A DNA stretch of 64,000 nt, taken from contig QFNE01000004.1 of NCBI GenBank assembly GCA_003240735.1, positions 124,001-188,000 on the forward strand, in the 5' to 3' direction. The translations under genes were made by a program, and so were the position numbers. The DNA comes from Paracoccus denitrificans. Its GTDB lineage: Bacteria; Pseudomonadota; Alphaproteobacteria; Rhodobacterales; Rhodobacteraceae. The notes under the pieces are model-generated. The model did no database searches. It was not told the DNA's origin and was given only the letters and a program-made list of their open reading frames with translations. This document shows positions 17,037 through 25,797 of the stretch, piece after piece (the stretch's first letter is position 1; every line of letters starts with the position of its first letter).

Positions 17037-17536
17037 CAGCGCCGCTGCAGTTTTTCGGATTTCGCGACCAGCATCTTGCGGCGAAGCGGAGTCAGGTGGT
17101 CGACGAACATCCGTCCCGCCAGATGATCGATCTGGTGCTGCACGCTGGTCGCCCAAAGGCCGACAAAGTCGCGATCCTCGATGTCGCCCGCGTCGTTGAG
17201 ATAGCGCACGGTGACCGCACGGGGCCGCTCGATCAGGGCCGAGATGCCGGGCAGGTTCTGCGACGCCTCCTCATAGGACCGCATCTTGACGGACGCATGC
17301 AGGATCTGCGGGTTCGCCATGCGAATCGCCTGACCCCGCTTGTCGGACGCATCGGCGACCGCCAACTGCAGCATGATGCCGATCTGGGGCGCGGCCAGAC
17401 CCACGCCCGGCATCGCGTCCATCGTGTCGATCATGTCGTCCCAGATCATGCGGATCGTTTCCGTGACCGCATCCACAGGCTGGGCTGGTGTGTGCAGGCG
17501 GCGATCGGTGTAGGGCAGAAAGGGACGAACGCTCAT
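17036..17536 (-). CDS. Peptide deformylase paralogue, probably inactive
   Basis: The 166 residues follow the deformylase fold, and motif 1 is intact (PGVGLAAPQIG, 43-53). Motif 2, normally EGCLS, reads EASQN at 90-94, so the metal-binding Cys is Ser92. Motif 3, normally HExxH, reads HQIDH at 134-138, so the catalytic Glu is Gln135. Loss of both argues against deformylase activity. The C-terminus keeps the charged helix typical of active enzymes. It overlaps the second def gene by 4 bases and the next gene by one. It may have a structural, regulatory or peptide-binding role. Confidence 0.85.
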   Translation of the reverse strand: MSVRPFLPYTDRRLHTPAQPVDAVTETIRMIWDDMIDTMDAMPGVGLAAPQIGIMLQLAVADASDKRGQAIRMANPQILHASVKMRSYEEASQNLPGISALIERPRAVTVRYLNDAGDIEDRDFVGLWATSVQHQIDHLAGRMFVDHLTPLRRKMLVAKSEKLQRR

Positions 17537-18126
17537 ACCCCGGTGGCACCGTTGATCAGACGTCCCTGCAGGTGGTCGTATTCGTGCTGGGCGATCCGCG
17601 CCGCGATCCCGTCCAGATCGACGCTGACAGACACGCCGTCCAGCGTGAACCATGACAGTTGGACCCGGGTCGGGCGTGTGACGGCAAAGCTTTGGCCGGG
17701 GATCGACAGACATGCCTCGTCCATCGTTTCGCTGTGGGCGTCACCGCTTGGTCCGGCATGACGCAGCCACGGATCGATGACCACCATCGGCTCGGGGCTG
17801 CCCTGTTTCCAACCTGCGTCCATGACGAACATTCGGACGGGAACGCCCAGCTGCGGTGCGGCGAGGCCCCGACCCTGCGCCTGATACATCGTCGCCAAAA
17901 GGTCTGCCGAAAGCTGCCCGATCTCCCGCCAGTCCAGCACGGCCGCCGGTTCGCACCGTGCAGTCAGGACGGGGTCGGGCCACAGCACGATCGGCCGTGC
18001 CTGCCCGTCGGGCAGCGCACGAAGATGCGGCGGCAGCGCGGGTGCCGGATAGGCCGGTGGCGCCGTCCCGATGGGATAGGCGGAGGTCGAGGAGCGTTGG
18101 CTGCCAGATACGGTGTCGGTCATCAC
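17533..18126 (-). CDS. def: Peptide deformylase, second paralogue
   Basis: All three motifs are intact: GRGLAAPQLG (85-94), EACLS (137-141) and HEYDH (181-185). The 197 residues include a Pro-rich N-terminal extension of ~40 residues before the fold begins at RPIVLWPDPVL. The C-terminus is short, lacking the long helix of the first paralogue. It could remove formyl groups from nascent chains, perhaps on a subset. The start is ATG 18126 (an ATG-ATG pair); it lies 27 bp after the first def gene. Confidence 0.88.
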   Translation of the reverse strand: MMTDTVSGSQRSSTSAYPIGTAPPAYPAPALPPHLRALPDGQARPIVLWPDPVLTARCEPAAVLDWREIGQLSADLLATMYQAQGRGLAAPQLGVPVRMFVMDAGWKQGSPEPMVVIDPWLRHAGPSGDAHSETMDEACLSIPGQSFAVTRPTRVQLSWFTLDGVSVSVDLDGIAARIAQHEYDHLQGRLINGATGV

Positions 18127-18153
18127 TGGGTCTATGCAGAGGGGTTCAGGGCC

Positions 18154-18678
18154 CTAACTCTCCCGAACGCGGTCTCGTTTCAGCTTTATCATCTTTCTTG
18201 TGATCATCTGCCGTTTCATCGGCGTCAGGAAGTCGATGAACAGCCGTCCGTCCAGATGGTCGTGTTCGTGTTGCGCGCAGGTCGCCCAGAGCCCGTCGAA
18301 GTCTCGCTCGTGCGTCCGCCCGTCCAGACCGGTCCACCGCATCCGCACCTCGGCCGGGCGGGTGACTTCGGCGTATTGATCGGGGATCGACAGACACCCT
18401 TCCTCATAGGTGTTCAGCGCCTCGGACTGGCCGACGATTTCGGGGTCGACCATGACGATGGGCATCCGTTCGGCGTCGGGGTCCTTGGTGCAGTCCATGA
18501 CGAACAGACGCGTCAGCACGCCAACCTGCGGGGCGGCAAGGCCAACCCCCGGTGCCTCGTACATGGTGGCCAGCATGTCGGTCGCCAGCGCCTCGATTTC
18601 GGGCGTGATGCGTCCGACCGGCGCACAGACGGTCTTCAGGCGGGGATCGGGATGGATCAGGATGGGGCGGATGCTCAT
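18154..18678 (-). CDS. def: Peptide deformylase, canonical copy
   Basis: This metalloenzyme removes the N-formyl group from nascent proteins. Motifs are PGVGLAAPQVG (43-53), EGCLS (93-97) and HEHDH (137-141), all with ligands and Glu intact. The length of 174 residues is typical, ending in the basic helix KMIKLKRDRVRES that contacts the ribosome in known enzymes. ATG 18678 begins the standard MSIRPILIHPDPRL; the frame extends upstream into the promoter region shared with the divergent lyase gene. Confidence 0.94.
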   Translation of the reverse strand: MSIRPILIHPDPRLKTVCAPVGRITPEIEALATDMLATMYEAPGVGLAAPQVGVLTRLFVMDCTKDPDAERMPIVMVDPEIVGQSEALNTYEEGCLSIPDQYAEVTRPAEVRMRWTGLDGRTHERDFDGLWATCAQHEHDHLDGRLFIDFLTPMKRQMITRKMIKLKRDRVRES

Positions 18679-18760
18679 GGCGAATTGGATTAGGCCAAGC
18701 CTTTCCGTCACGCAACAACCCGCTATGGTTGGCGGACCAAATTCAGGGAAAGTTGCCCCA

Positions 18761-19978
18761 ATGACCGACCAGACCATCCGTGCCGCCACCGATTTCGCCA
18801 CCCCCGACTTTGACGAGCCGATCGAGCGCCGGGGCACGATGTGCAACAAGTGGGACGACATGGGCAGCGTCTATGGCGTGGCCGACCCCGACGCGCTGGC
18901 GATGTGGGTGGCCGACATGGATTTCCGCGCGCCCGACGCGGTGCGCCGCGCATTGGCTGAAACGGTCGAGCATGGCGTCTACGGCTATCCCGGCGTCAAC
19001 ACCCCTTACCTGGAGGCGATTCGCTGGTGGATGGCGAACCGCCATGGCTGGGACATCGCGCGCGAGGACATCCTGACCGTCCACGGGCTGGTGAACGGGA
19101 CGGCGCTGTGCGTCGATGCGTTCACGCGTCCGGGCGACGGCGTCATCCTGTTCACCCCGGTTTATCACGCGTTCGCCCGTGTCATCCGCGCGGCGGGGCG
19201 CGAGGTCGTGGAACTGCCCTTGGCGGTTCGCGACGGTCAGTATCGGCTGGACTGGGCCGGGTGGGAGGCCCGCCTGACGGGGCGCGAGCGGATGCTGATC
19301 CTGTGTTCGCCCCACAACCCCGGCGGGCGGATCTGGACACCGGACGAGCTGCGCGAGATTGCCGATTTCTGCCGCGCCCGCGATCTGATCCTGGTGTCCG
19401 ACGAAATCCACCACGACCTGATCCTGCCAGGGCAGGGCACCCACACGGTCACGGCGTTGGCCGCGCCCGAAGTTCAGGACCGTCTGGTCACGCTGACGGC
19501 GGCGACCAAGTCCTTCAACATCGCGGGCGCACATATCGGAACCGCCATCATCAGCGACCCTGCGCTGCGGGCCAAATATCAGGCGCGCATGGGTGCGCTT
19601 GGCATCTCGCCGGGGCTATTCGGTCTGCCGATGGTCACGGCGGCCTATTCGCCCGAAGGGGCCGCATGGATCGATGCGCTGAATGCCTATCTGGGCGAAA
19701 ATGCGCGCGTCTTTGACAAAGGTGTCGCCGAAATCCCCGGCGTGCGGTCGATGCCGTTGCAGGCCACCTATCTGTCATGGGTCGATTTCACGGATCTAGG
19801 GATGGACGCGCAGGAGCTGCACCACCGCATCCAGTCCGGCGCGCGGATCGCCGCGAATTACGGCGAAAGTTTTGGTTCGGGCGGTGAGGGGTGGATGCGC
19901 TTCAACATCGCCACAACCCGCGCCAACGTAATCGAGGCGGTCGAGCGCTTGAAAACGGCGTTCGCCGATCTTCAATAA
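18761..19978 (+). CDS. patB: PatB/MalY-type cystathionine beta-lyase (class I/II PLP enzyme)
   Basis: A fold-type I PLP enzyme of 405 residues related to C-S lyases MalY/PatB, which split cystathionine to homocysteine, pyruvate and ammonia. Key features are ALAMWVADMDFRAP, the SPHNPGGRIW segment, VSDEIHHDL, and the PLP lysine in TAATKSFNIAG. I chose ATG 18761 after an AGGGAAAG site; an upstream ATG at 18725 is in frame. It is divergent from def and lies 6 bases before the L,D-transpeptidase gene, so the two are likely co-transcribed. Confidence 0.87.
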   Translation: MTDQTIRAATDFATPDFDEPIERRGTMCNKWDDMGSVYGVADPDALAMWVADMDFRAPDAVRRALAETVEHGVYGYPGVNTPYLEAIRWWMANRHGWDIAREDILTVHGLVNGTALCVDAFTRPGDGVILFTPVYHAFARVIRAAGREVVELPLAVRDGQYRLDWAGWEARLTGRERMLILCSPHNPGGRIWTPDELREIADFCRARDLILVSDEIHHDLILPGQGTHTVTALAAPEVQDRLVTLTAATKSFNIAGAHIGTAIISDPALRAKYQARMGALGISPGLFGLPMVTAAYSPEGAAWIDALNAYLGENARVFDKGVAEIPGVRSMPLQATYLSWVDFTDLGMDAQELHHRIQSGARIAANYGESFGSGGEGWMRFNIATTRANVIEAVERLKTAFADLQ

Positions 19979-19984
19979 GCGGAC

Positions 19985-20599
19985 ATGGCCGCCATCTTCT
20001 CGATCCTGACCATCGTTGCGCTGATCTGGGCGGCGCTGACCATCTGGCTTCCGGGTGGGCCACCGTCCAGCATCCCCGTGCCATTACCGGTTCCACCGAC
20101 GACACCCGTCCCGGTGCCGCCGCCCATCATCAAGCTGCCTTGGCCCTTTCCGCAGGAAAAGCCGGCCGCCCCGATCGCCAGCCCGGTCGAGCGGATCCTG
20201 ATCGAAAAGTCGGCGCGTCGCATGACGGTGTGGCAGCGCGACGGCGCACCGCGAGAGTTCAAGATTGCGCTGGGCTTTGCCCCCGACGGGACCAAGGTGA
20301 AACAAGGCGACGGCAAGACGCCCGAAGGCCTGTTCAAGGTCGACCGCCTGAACGACCGCAGCAAGTTTCACCTGTCGCTGGGGCTGAATTATCCGCGGCC
20401 GCAGGACCGGGAAGCCGCGCGCAAGCTGGGGGTGTCGCCCGGGGGTGACATCATGATCCATGGTCAGCCAAACCAGCTGCCCGACAACATGCGCGTGAAG
20501 GGCGACTGGACCGCCGGCTGCGTGGCCGTCACCAACCCCGAAATCCGCGAGGTGTTCGCCCATACCGCAATCGGCACCCCGGTCGAGATCGTCCCCTAG
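19985..20599 (+). CDS. L,D-transpeptidase (YkuD domain), membrane-anchored
   Basis: It would form 3-3 peptidoglycan crosslinks or attach proteins to the wall. Residues 3-22 form an N-terminal membrane anchor or uncleaved signal, then comes a Pro-rich linker (roughly 25-60). The YkuD domain carries H159 in IMIHGQPNQ and the catalytic C179 in GDWTAGCVAVTN. At 204 residues it is a single-domain form. Its stop interlocks with that of rfbA in a shared CTAG. Confidence 0.9.
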   Translation: MAAIFSILTIVALIWAALTIWLPGGPPSSIPVPLPVPPTTPVPVPPPIIKLPWPFPQEKPAAPIASPVERILIEKSARRMTVWQRDGAPREFKIALGFAPDGTKVKQGDGKTPEGLFKVDRLNDRSKFHLSLGLNYPRPQDREAARKLGVSPGGDIMIHGQPNQLPDNMRVKGDWTAGCVAVTNPEIREVFAHTAIGTPVEIVP

Positions 20600-21474
20600 T
20601 CGATCAGCCGCGACAGATACCGACCGTACTGGTTCTTGCCGAAGAGCCGTGCCCGCTGCGCCAGCCCGTCCGCGTCGATCCAGCCGTTCTGAAACGCGAT
20701 TTCATCCGGGCTTCCCGACTGCATGCCTTGCCGCTGTTCCAGCGTGCGCACGAAATTCCCGGCATCCAGCAGGCTTTCAGGCGTGCCGGTATCCAGCCAC
20801 GCATAGCCCCGACCCATCAGCTCGACGTTCAGCCGCCCTTCGGTCAGATATGTTTCCAGCAGCGTCGTGATTTCCAGCTCACCCCGGGCCGACGGCTGGA
20901 CGCCGCGCGCGCGGTCGGGCGCCGTGCCGTCCAGAAAGTAAAGGCCGGTCACGGCATAGTTCGAGGGCGGCTGAGCGGGCTTTTCGATGATACGCGACAC
21001 GCGGCCCTGATCGTCGAACGCAACGACTCCGTATCGTTCCGGGTCGGCAACGTGATAGCCGAAAACCGTCGCGTCATCCCGCCTGTCCGCCGCGGCCAGC
21101 CGGTCGGTCAGCCCGTGGCCATAGAAGATGTTGTCACCCAGAACCATCGCCGATGGCGCGCCGTCCAGAAACGCCTCGGCCAGCAGATAGGCCTGTGCCA
21201 GACCGTCAGGCGAATGCTGGACGATCCATTCGAAGCGGACACCCCACTGGCTGCCATCGCCCAGAAGACGCTGGAACTGGGGCTGATCGGTGGGCGTGGT
21301 GATGATCGCAATCTCTCGGATCCCGGCCAGCATCAGGGTCGTGACCGGATAATAGACCATCGGCTTGTCGTAGATCGGCAGCAGCTGCTTGGACACCGCA
21401 AGCGTGATCGGATGCAGCCGCGACCCCGTGCCGCCCGCCAGAATGATGCCTTTGCGCTGGGGCTGGACGGTCAT
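20596..21474 (-). CDS. rfbA: Glucose-1-phosphate thymidylyltransferase
   Basis: RfbA makes dTDP-glucose, the first step to dTDP-L-rhamnose. The nucleotidyltransferase signature GIILAGGTGSRLHPIT is at the N-terminus, with SKQLLPIYDKPMVYYP and the metal Asp in MVLGDNIFYG. The product has 292 residues, a normal length. It is the last gene of rfbC-rfbB-rfbD-rfbA, overlapping rfbD by 4 bases. Confidence 0.95.
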   Translation of the reverse strand: MTVQPQRKGIILAGGTGSRLHPITLAVSKQLLPIYDKPMVYYPVTTLMLAGIREIAIITTPTDQPQFQRLLGDGSQWGVRFEWIVQHSPDGLAQAYLLAEAFLDGAPSAMVLGDNIFYGHGLTDRLAAADRRDDATVFGYHVADPERYGVVAFDDQGRVSRIIEKPAQPPSNYAVTGLYFLDGTAPDRARGVQPSARGELEITTLLETYLTEGRLNVELMGRGYAWLDTGTPESLLDAGNFVRTLEQRQGMQSGSPDEIAFQNGWIDADGLAQRARLFGKNQYGRYLSRLID

Positions 21475-22322
21475 GGGGCAAGCTCCTGCAGGACGGTGGC
21501 CAGACCCGGACGCCAGTCAGGACGCGCGATGCCGAAGTTCCGGGCAATGGCCGTGCAGTCCAGCCGCGAATTTGCCGGGCGCGCGGCGGGTGTTGGATAG
21601 TCCGTGGTCGGGATGGGGTCGACCCTGACGGGAAGGTCGACCTGCCGGAAAATCTCGGCCGCAAATTCGGCCCAGCTGACATCCGGCGCGCCCGAAAAGT
21701 GATAGACGCCGCAGACGTCCGGATCGTCGCGCATCCTGTCCAGAATGGTCACCAATGCGGCTGCGATTGCGGCCGCAGGCGTCGGGCCGCCGATCTGGTC
21801 GTTAACGACGTTCAGGTGGTCGCGGGTCTGACCAAGGCGCAGCATGGTCTTGACGAAGTTTGCGCCGTGGCTGGAGAAAACCCAGCTGGTGCGAAGAACG
21901 ATCCACTGTCCATCGGCGGCGGCAATGCCGTCCTCGCCCGCCAGCTTGGTTCTGCCGTAAACGCCCAAGGGCGCGGTCGGCGCATCTTCGGCGCGGGGCT
22001 GATCGCCTGATCCATCAAAGACGTAGTCGGTCGAAACATGCAGGAACGGGATCCCCAATCGCGCGCATGCCAGCGCCATGTGGGTCGGTGCGTCTGCGTT
22101 AACGGCCCGTGCGTTGTCCGCATCCGTTTCGGCCTTGTCGACCGCCGTATACGCCGCGGCGTTGATGACAGCGCATGGACGCAGCCGGTCGACCAGGGCA
22201 CCGCAGGTGGCGGGCTTGGAGAGGTCCGCTTCGGCCCGGTCGGCGAAATGCGCGCCGGGCAGCAGGCGTTGCAGCTCCTGCGCGACCTGACCCGTCTTGC
22301 CGAAAACAAGTACCCCCGTCAC
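21471..22322 (-). CDS. rfbD: dTDP-4-dehydrorhamnose reductase
   Basis: RfbD reduces dTDP-4-dehydrorhamnose to dTDP-L-rhamnose. A short-chain dehydrogenase fold is shown by VLVFGKTGQVAQEL, the catalytic STDYVFDG and YGRTKLAGE motifs, and a typical length of 283 residues. The start is a GTG at 22322 overlapping the rfbB stop in GTGA. The frame is open further upstream, but that part lies inside rfbB and lacks family similarity. Confidence 0.94.
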   Translation of the reverse strand: MTGVLVFGKTGQVAQELQRLLPGAHFADRAEADLSKPATCGALVDRLRPCAVINAAAYTAVDKAETDADNARAVNADAPTHMALACARLGIPFLHVSTDYVFDGSGDQPRAEDAPTAPLGVYGRTKLAGEDGIAAADGQWIVLRTSWVFSSHGANFVKTMLRLGQTRDHLNVVNDQIGGPTPAAAIAAALVTILDRMRDDPDVCGVYHFSGAPDVSWAEFAAEIFRQVDLPVRVDPIPTTDYPTPAARPANSRLDCTAIARNFGIARPDWRPGLATVLQELAP

Positions 22323-23356
22323 GCGGCCCCCAGACGTTTGCCGACACCGTCGCGCGTCAAAAGGGGCTGCCACCACGCCTCGTTCGCCAGATACCACTCG
22401 ACCGTCTGCCGCAGTCCTTCGGCCAGCGTGACCGAGGGGCGCCAGCCAAGCCTGTCGCGGATACGCGCAGGGTCAATGGCATAGCGGCGATCATGGCCCG
22501 GGCGGTCGGTCACAAAGCTGATCAACCGGTCGTGCGGCGCATGGTCGGGGCGCATCTCGTCCATGACGGCGCAGATGTGGCGCACGATTTCCAGGTTCGT
22601 CGCCTCATTCTCGCCGCCGATGTTATAGCTTTGGCCGACCTCTCCCTTGGTCAGGCACAGCAGCAGCGCGTCGGCGTGGTCTTCGACGAACAGCCAATCG
22701 CGCACGTTCCCGCCATCGCCGTAAACTGGGATTGGATCCCCACGCAGCGCATTCAGGATCACCACCGGGATCAGCTTTTCAGGGAAGTGATAGGGGCCGT
22801 AATTGTTGGAACAGTTCGTCAGGATCGTCGGCAGGCCGTAGGTTTCGTGCCATGCCCGGATCAGATGATCGCTTGCCGCCTTGGACGCGGAGTAGGGGCT
22901 GCGGGGATCATATGGGGTCGTCTCGGTGAACTTGCCCGTGGGTCCAAGGCTGCCGAACACCTCGTCTGTCGAAACGTGGTGAAAGCGGAAGTCAGCAGGT
23001 TTGCCCGCATCGGACCAATAGGAACGCGCAGCCTCCAGCAGGGTATAGGTTCCGTTCACGTTGGTTTCGATAAAGACGCCCGGCCCGTCGATCGACCGAT
23101 CGACGTGACTTTCCGCGGCCAGATGCAGCACAGCGTCGGGCCGGTGATCGCGCAGGATGCGGTCCATCGCCGCGCGGTCCCGGATATCGGCGTGTTCAAA
23201 GCGGTAAAGGGGGCTGTCTGCCACCTCGGCCACATTCGCCGGGTTCGCGGCATAGGTCAGCGCGTCGACATTGACGACCTCGTGTCCCCGCGAAATGGCC
23301 AGCCGCACCACCGCCGACCCGATGAAACCGGCACCGCCGGTGACCATGATCTTCAT
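22319..23356 (-). CDS. rfbB: dTDP-glucose 4,6-dehydratase
   Basis: RfbB converts dTDP-glucose to dTDP-4-keto-6-deoxyglucose. The NAD fold is MVTGGAGFIGSAVV, and DALTYA, LAAESHVDRSID, STDEVFGSLG and the YSASKAASDHL Tyr-Lys pair follow. ATG 23356 (MKIMVTGG) gives 345 residues, the usual size. It overlaps the rfbC end by 4 bases and rfbD by 4. Confidence 0.96.
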   Translation of the reverse strand: MKIMVTGGAGFIGSAVVRLAISRGHEVVNVDALTYAANPANVAEVADSPLYRFEHADIRDRAAMDRILRDHRPDAVLHLAAESHVDRSIDGPGVFIETNVNGTYTLLEAARSYWSDAGKPADFRFHHVSTDEVFGSLGPTGKFTETTPYDPRSPYSASKAASDHLIRAWHETYGLPTILTNCSNNYGPYHFPEKLIPVVILNALRGDPIPVYGDGGNVRDWLFVEDHADALLLCLTKGEVGQSYNIGGENEATNLEIVRHICAVMDEMRPDHAPHDRLISFVTDRPGHDRRYAIDPARIRDRLGWRPSVTLAEGLRQTVEWYLANEAWWQPLLTRDGVGKRLGAA

Positions 23357-23907
23357 GGTGAAACCGTGAAGGGCGACGCCCAGTCCGCAAACGCCGGTGC
23401 GGCGTCGTCCTTCTCGGATGTGACCGGATCGGTCACGCCCCAATCGATGCCCACGCTGTCCCACCGCACGGCGCCATCGGAGGCGCGGTCATAGTAGTCC
23501 GTGCATTTATAGCAGATTTCGGCGTCGTCGGTCAGCGTCAGAAAGCCGTGCAGAAACCCGGCGGGTACCCAAAGCTGCTGGCCGTTCTCAAAGCTCAGTT
23601 CGACCGCGACATGCTGGCCGTATGTCGCGCTGCCCTGTCGCGCATCGACTGCGACATCCAGAATGGCGCCGCGCCCGCATCGGACCAGCTTGCCCTGCGC
23701 GTGCGGTGGCGCCTGATAATGAAGGCCCCGGATCGTGCCCTTTTGCGTCGACAGGGAATGGTTGTCCTGCACGAAGTCCGGCAGTTCCACCCCGGCGTCG
23801 CGCAGCGTGCGGCAGTTCCAGCTTTCGGAAAAGAAGCCGCGCGTGTCGCCGAACCGGGCGGGCGTGATCACCAGAACGCCCGGCAGGGCGGTTTCGTCGA
23901 TCTGCAT
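23353..23907 (-). CDS. rfbC: dTDP-4-dehydrorhamnose 3,5-epimerase
   Basis: RfbC epimerises dTDP-4-keto-6-deoxyglucose at C3 and C5. The cupin signatures are RFGDTRGFFSESW, FVQDNHSLSTQKGTIRGLHYQ with the catalytic His, and VRCGRGAILDVAVD. The start is ATG 23907 behind GAAGGAAAA, giving 184 residues. It is the first gene of the operon, and its promoter must lie in the 151-bp gap to the divergent reductase gene. Confidence 0.95.
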   Translation of the reverse strand: MQIDETALPGVLVITPARFGDTRGFFSESWNCRTLRDAGVELPDFVQDNHSLSTQKGTIRGLHYQAPPHAQGKLVRCGRGAILDVAVDARQGSATYGQHVAVELSFENGQQLWVPAGFLHGFLTLTDDAEICYKCTDYYDRASDGAVRWDSVGIDWGVTDPVTSEKDDAAPAFADWASPFTVSP

Positions 23908-24058
23908 GTCTTTTCCTTCGCAATCTGATGATTTGTTACGGCATCCCCTTTGATTTCCGCAACCCGTGCGTTTGCATCGCCGAAAGCGCGCGCGTAATTT
24001 GCACCCCGAGGCTTGCGGCCGACGCGAAGGGCCGGAACAGGCCGAAGGGGTACTTCTG

Positions 24059-25240
24059 ATGAAAATCGTGATCGTTGGGGCAGGGCAGGCTGCGGCGTCG
24101 ATGGCCGCGCGTCTGCGCGCCAAGGGGCACACCGGCCCGCTGACCCTGATCGGCGAAGAGCCCTTGCCCCCGTATCAGCGCCCGCCACTGTCCAAGGCCT
24201 ATCTTCTGGGCGACATGGGACTGGACCGGCTGATCCTTCGGTCAGATGACTGGTGGCGGGATGAGGGGATCGATCTTCAGACCGACACGCAAGCGACGGC
24301 AATCGACGCCGCAGCGCGTCAGGTTTTAACGGACCGTGGCTCGGTGGATTATGACGTGCTGGCACTGACGACCGGGGCCTATACACGGCGCCTGCCGGCG
24401 GCGATGGGTGGCGATCTGGCGGGCGTTCACGTCATCAGGACGTTGGGCGATGTGGACCGACTGCAACCGGCCCTGGCCGCGGCGCGGCGGGTGATCGTGC
24501 TGGGCGGTGGATATGTCGGGCTGGAGGGCGCGGCCGTTGCCCGCAAACTTGGCAAGGATGTCACCCTGATCGAGGCATCGCCCCGCATTCTGGGCCGGGT
24601 CGCGTCGGCTGAGACGGCGGACATGCTGCGCGCGCGGCACGTGGCGCACGGGGTGACGATCCTGGAAGGTACGGCCATCTCTGCCATCAGCGGCGACGAG
24701 GCTGCGACGGGGGTGGACCTCTTGGACGGCGAACACCTGCCCGCCGACCTGATCCTGTGCGGGATCGGTGCGCTGCCCCGGATTGACTTGGCCGAAACGG
24801 CCGCGTTGGAACTCGACAACGGCATTGCGGTCGACGCGTTCGGGCGGACCAGCGACGCCGCGATCTGGTCCGCTGGCGACTGCGCGTCGTTTCCGACATC
24901 ACGTGGCCGGTTGCGGCTGGAAAGCGTCGGCAACGCCATCGACATGGCCGAGGCGGTTGCCGACAACATCCTTGGGGCCGACACCCCCTATCGCGCGAAC
25001 CCGTGGTTCTGGTCGGACCAGTACGACGCCAAGCTGCAGATTGCGGGCTGGAATGCCGGCTACGACCGCGTGGTGACGCGCGGCAATTCGGTCTGGTATT
25101 TCCACGGCGATACGCTTTTGGCCGTGGACGCGCTGAACGATCCCCGCGCCTACATGGTGGGCAAACGCCTGATCGAGGCGGGCCGGTCGCCCGACCCCGA
25201 TGCCGTGGCCAGTGCCCCCGATCTGAAGGCCCTGATGTGA
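24059..25240 (+). CDS. NAD(P)H:ferredoxin-reductase-like FAD protein (rhodocoxin/putidaredoxin reductase type)
   Basis: A 393-residue flavoprotein that would pass electrons from NAD(P)H to a [2Fe-2S] ferredoxin. It has an FAD fold at the start (VIVGAGQAAASMAARLR), PYQRPPLSKAYL, a second dinucleotide fold VIVLGGGYVGLEGAAVA, and the FAD-binding IWSAGDCASF. The C-terminal FWSDQYDAKLQIAGW is typical of putidaredoxin reductases. No ferredoxin or P450 gene lies beside it. It overlaps rsmD by one base. The start is ATG 24059. Confidence 0.88.
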   Translation: MKIVIVGAGQAAASMAARLRAKGHTGPLTLIGEEPLPPYQRPPLSKAYLLGDMGLDRLILRSDDWWRDEGIDLQTDTQATAIDAAARQVLTDRGSVDYDVLALTTGAYTRRLPAAMGGDLAGVHVIRTLGDVDRLQPALAAARRVIVLGGGYVGLEGAAVARKLGKDVTLIEASPRILGRVASAETADMLRARHVAHGVTILEGTAISAISGDEAATGVDLLDGEHLPADLILCGIGALPRIDLAETAALELDNGIAVDAFGRTSDAAIWSAGDCASFPTSRGRLRLESVGNAIDMAEAVADNILGADTPYRANPWFWSDQYDAKLQIAGWNAGYDRVVTRGNSVWYFHGDTLLAVDALNDPRAYMVGKRLIEAGRSPDPDAVASAPDLKALM

Positions 25241-25797
25241 TGCGCATCGTCGGCGGTCGGTTCCGCGGGCTGAAGCTGGCCGACGTGGGCGCAGGCGACC
25301 CCGCCGCGCATCTGCGACCGACGACCGACCGGGTGCGCGAGGCGATCTTCAACCTGATCCTGAACAGCCACGGGTTCCCGATCGACGACGCGCGGGTCCT
25401 TGATCTGTTCGCCGGGACCGGCGCGCTGGGGCTTGAGGCACTGTCGCGGGGCGCGGGCCACGTGACGTTCGTTGATAACGGCGCGGCGTCCAAGGCGCTT
25501 CTCAAGGCCAACATCGACAAGGCACGCGCCGGGGCAGTGACGGAAACCCTGCGAAAGGACGCGGCGGCAATGGGGCCGAACAAGTCTGCGGGCTTTGATC
25601 TGGTCCTGCTGGACCCGCCCTATGGTCAGGGTCTTGGCGAACGCGCGGTATCGTCCGCGATGGCCGGGGGCTGGCTTGCCCCGGATGCGCTGATCGTCTG
25701 GGAAGAAGACACCGCACCGATCCCGCCTGCGGGACTGTCCGTGGTGGACCAGCGCCGCTATGGCAGCACGCTGGTCACCCTGCTTCGCGCCGCCTAG
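25240..25797 (+). CDS. rsmD: 16S rRNA (guanine(966)-N2)-methyltransferase
   Basis: RsmD methylates G966 of 16S rRNA. The signatures are MRIVGGRFRGLKL at the start, RPTTDRVREAIFNLI, the SAM loop VLDLFAGTGALGLEALSRGA, and the catalytic DPPYG. The product has 185 residues. ATG 25240 overlaps the preceding stop (TGATG). Its TAG interlocks with the rlmN stop in a shared CTAG. Confidence 0.94.
   Translation: MRIVGGRFRGLKLADVGAGDPAAHLRPTTDRVREAIFNLILNSHGFPIDDARVLDLFAGTGALGLEALSRGAGHVTFVDNGAASKALLKANIDKARAGAVTETLRKDAAAMGPNKSAGFDLVLLDPPYGQGLGERAVSSAMAGGWLAPDALIVWEEDTAPIPPAGLSVVDQRRYGSTLVTLLRAA

Noticed and set aside
22175..23494. A 439-codon plus-strand frame across rfbD and rfbB
   Set aside because: Shadow of the rfb operon; the opposite strand carries complete, recognisable enzymes with overlapping starts and stops.
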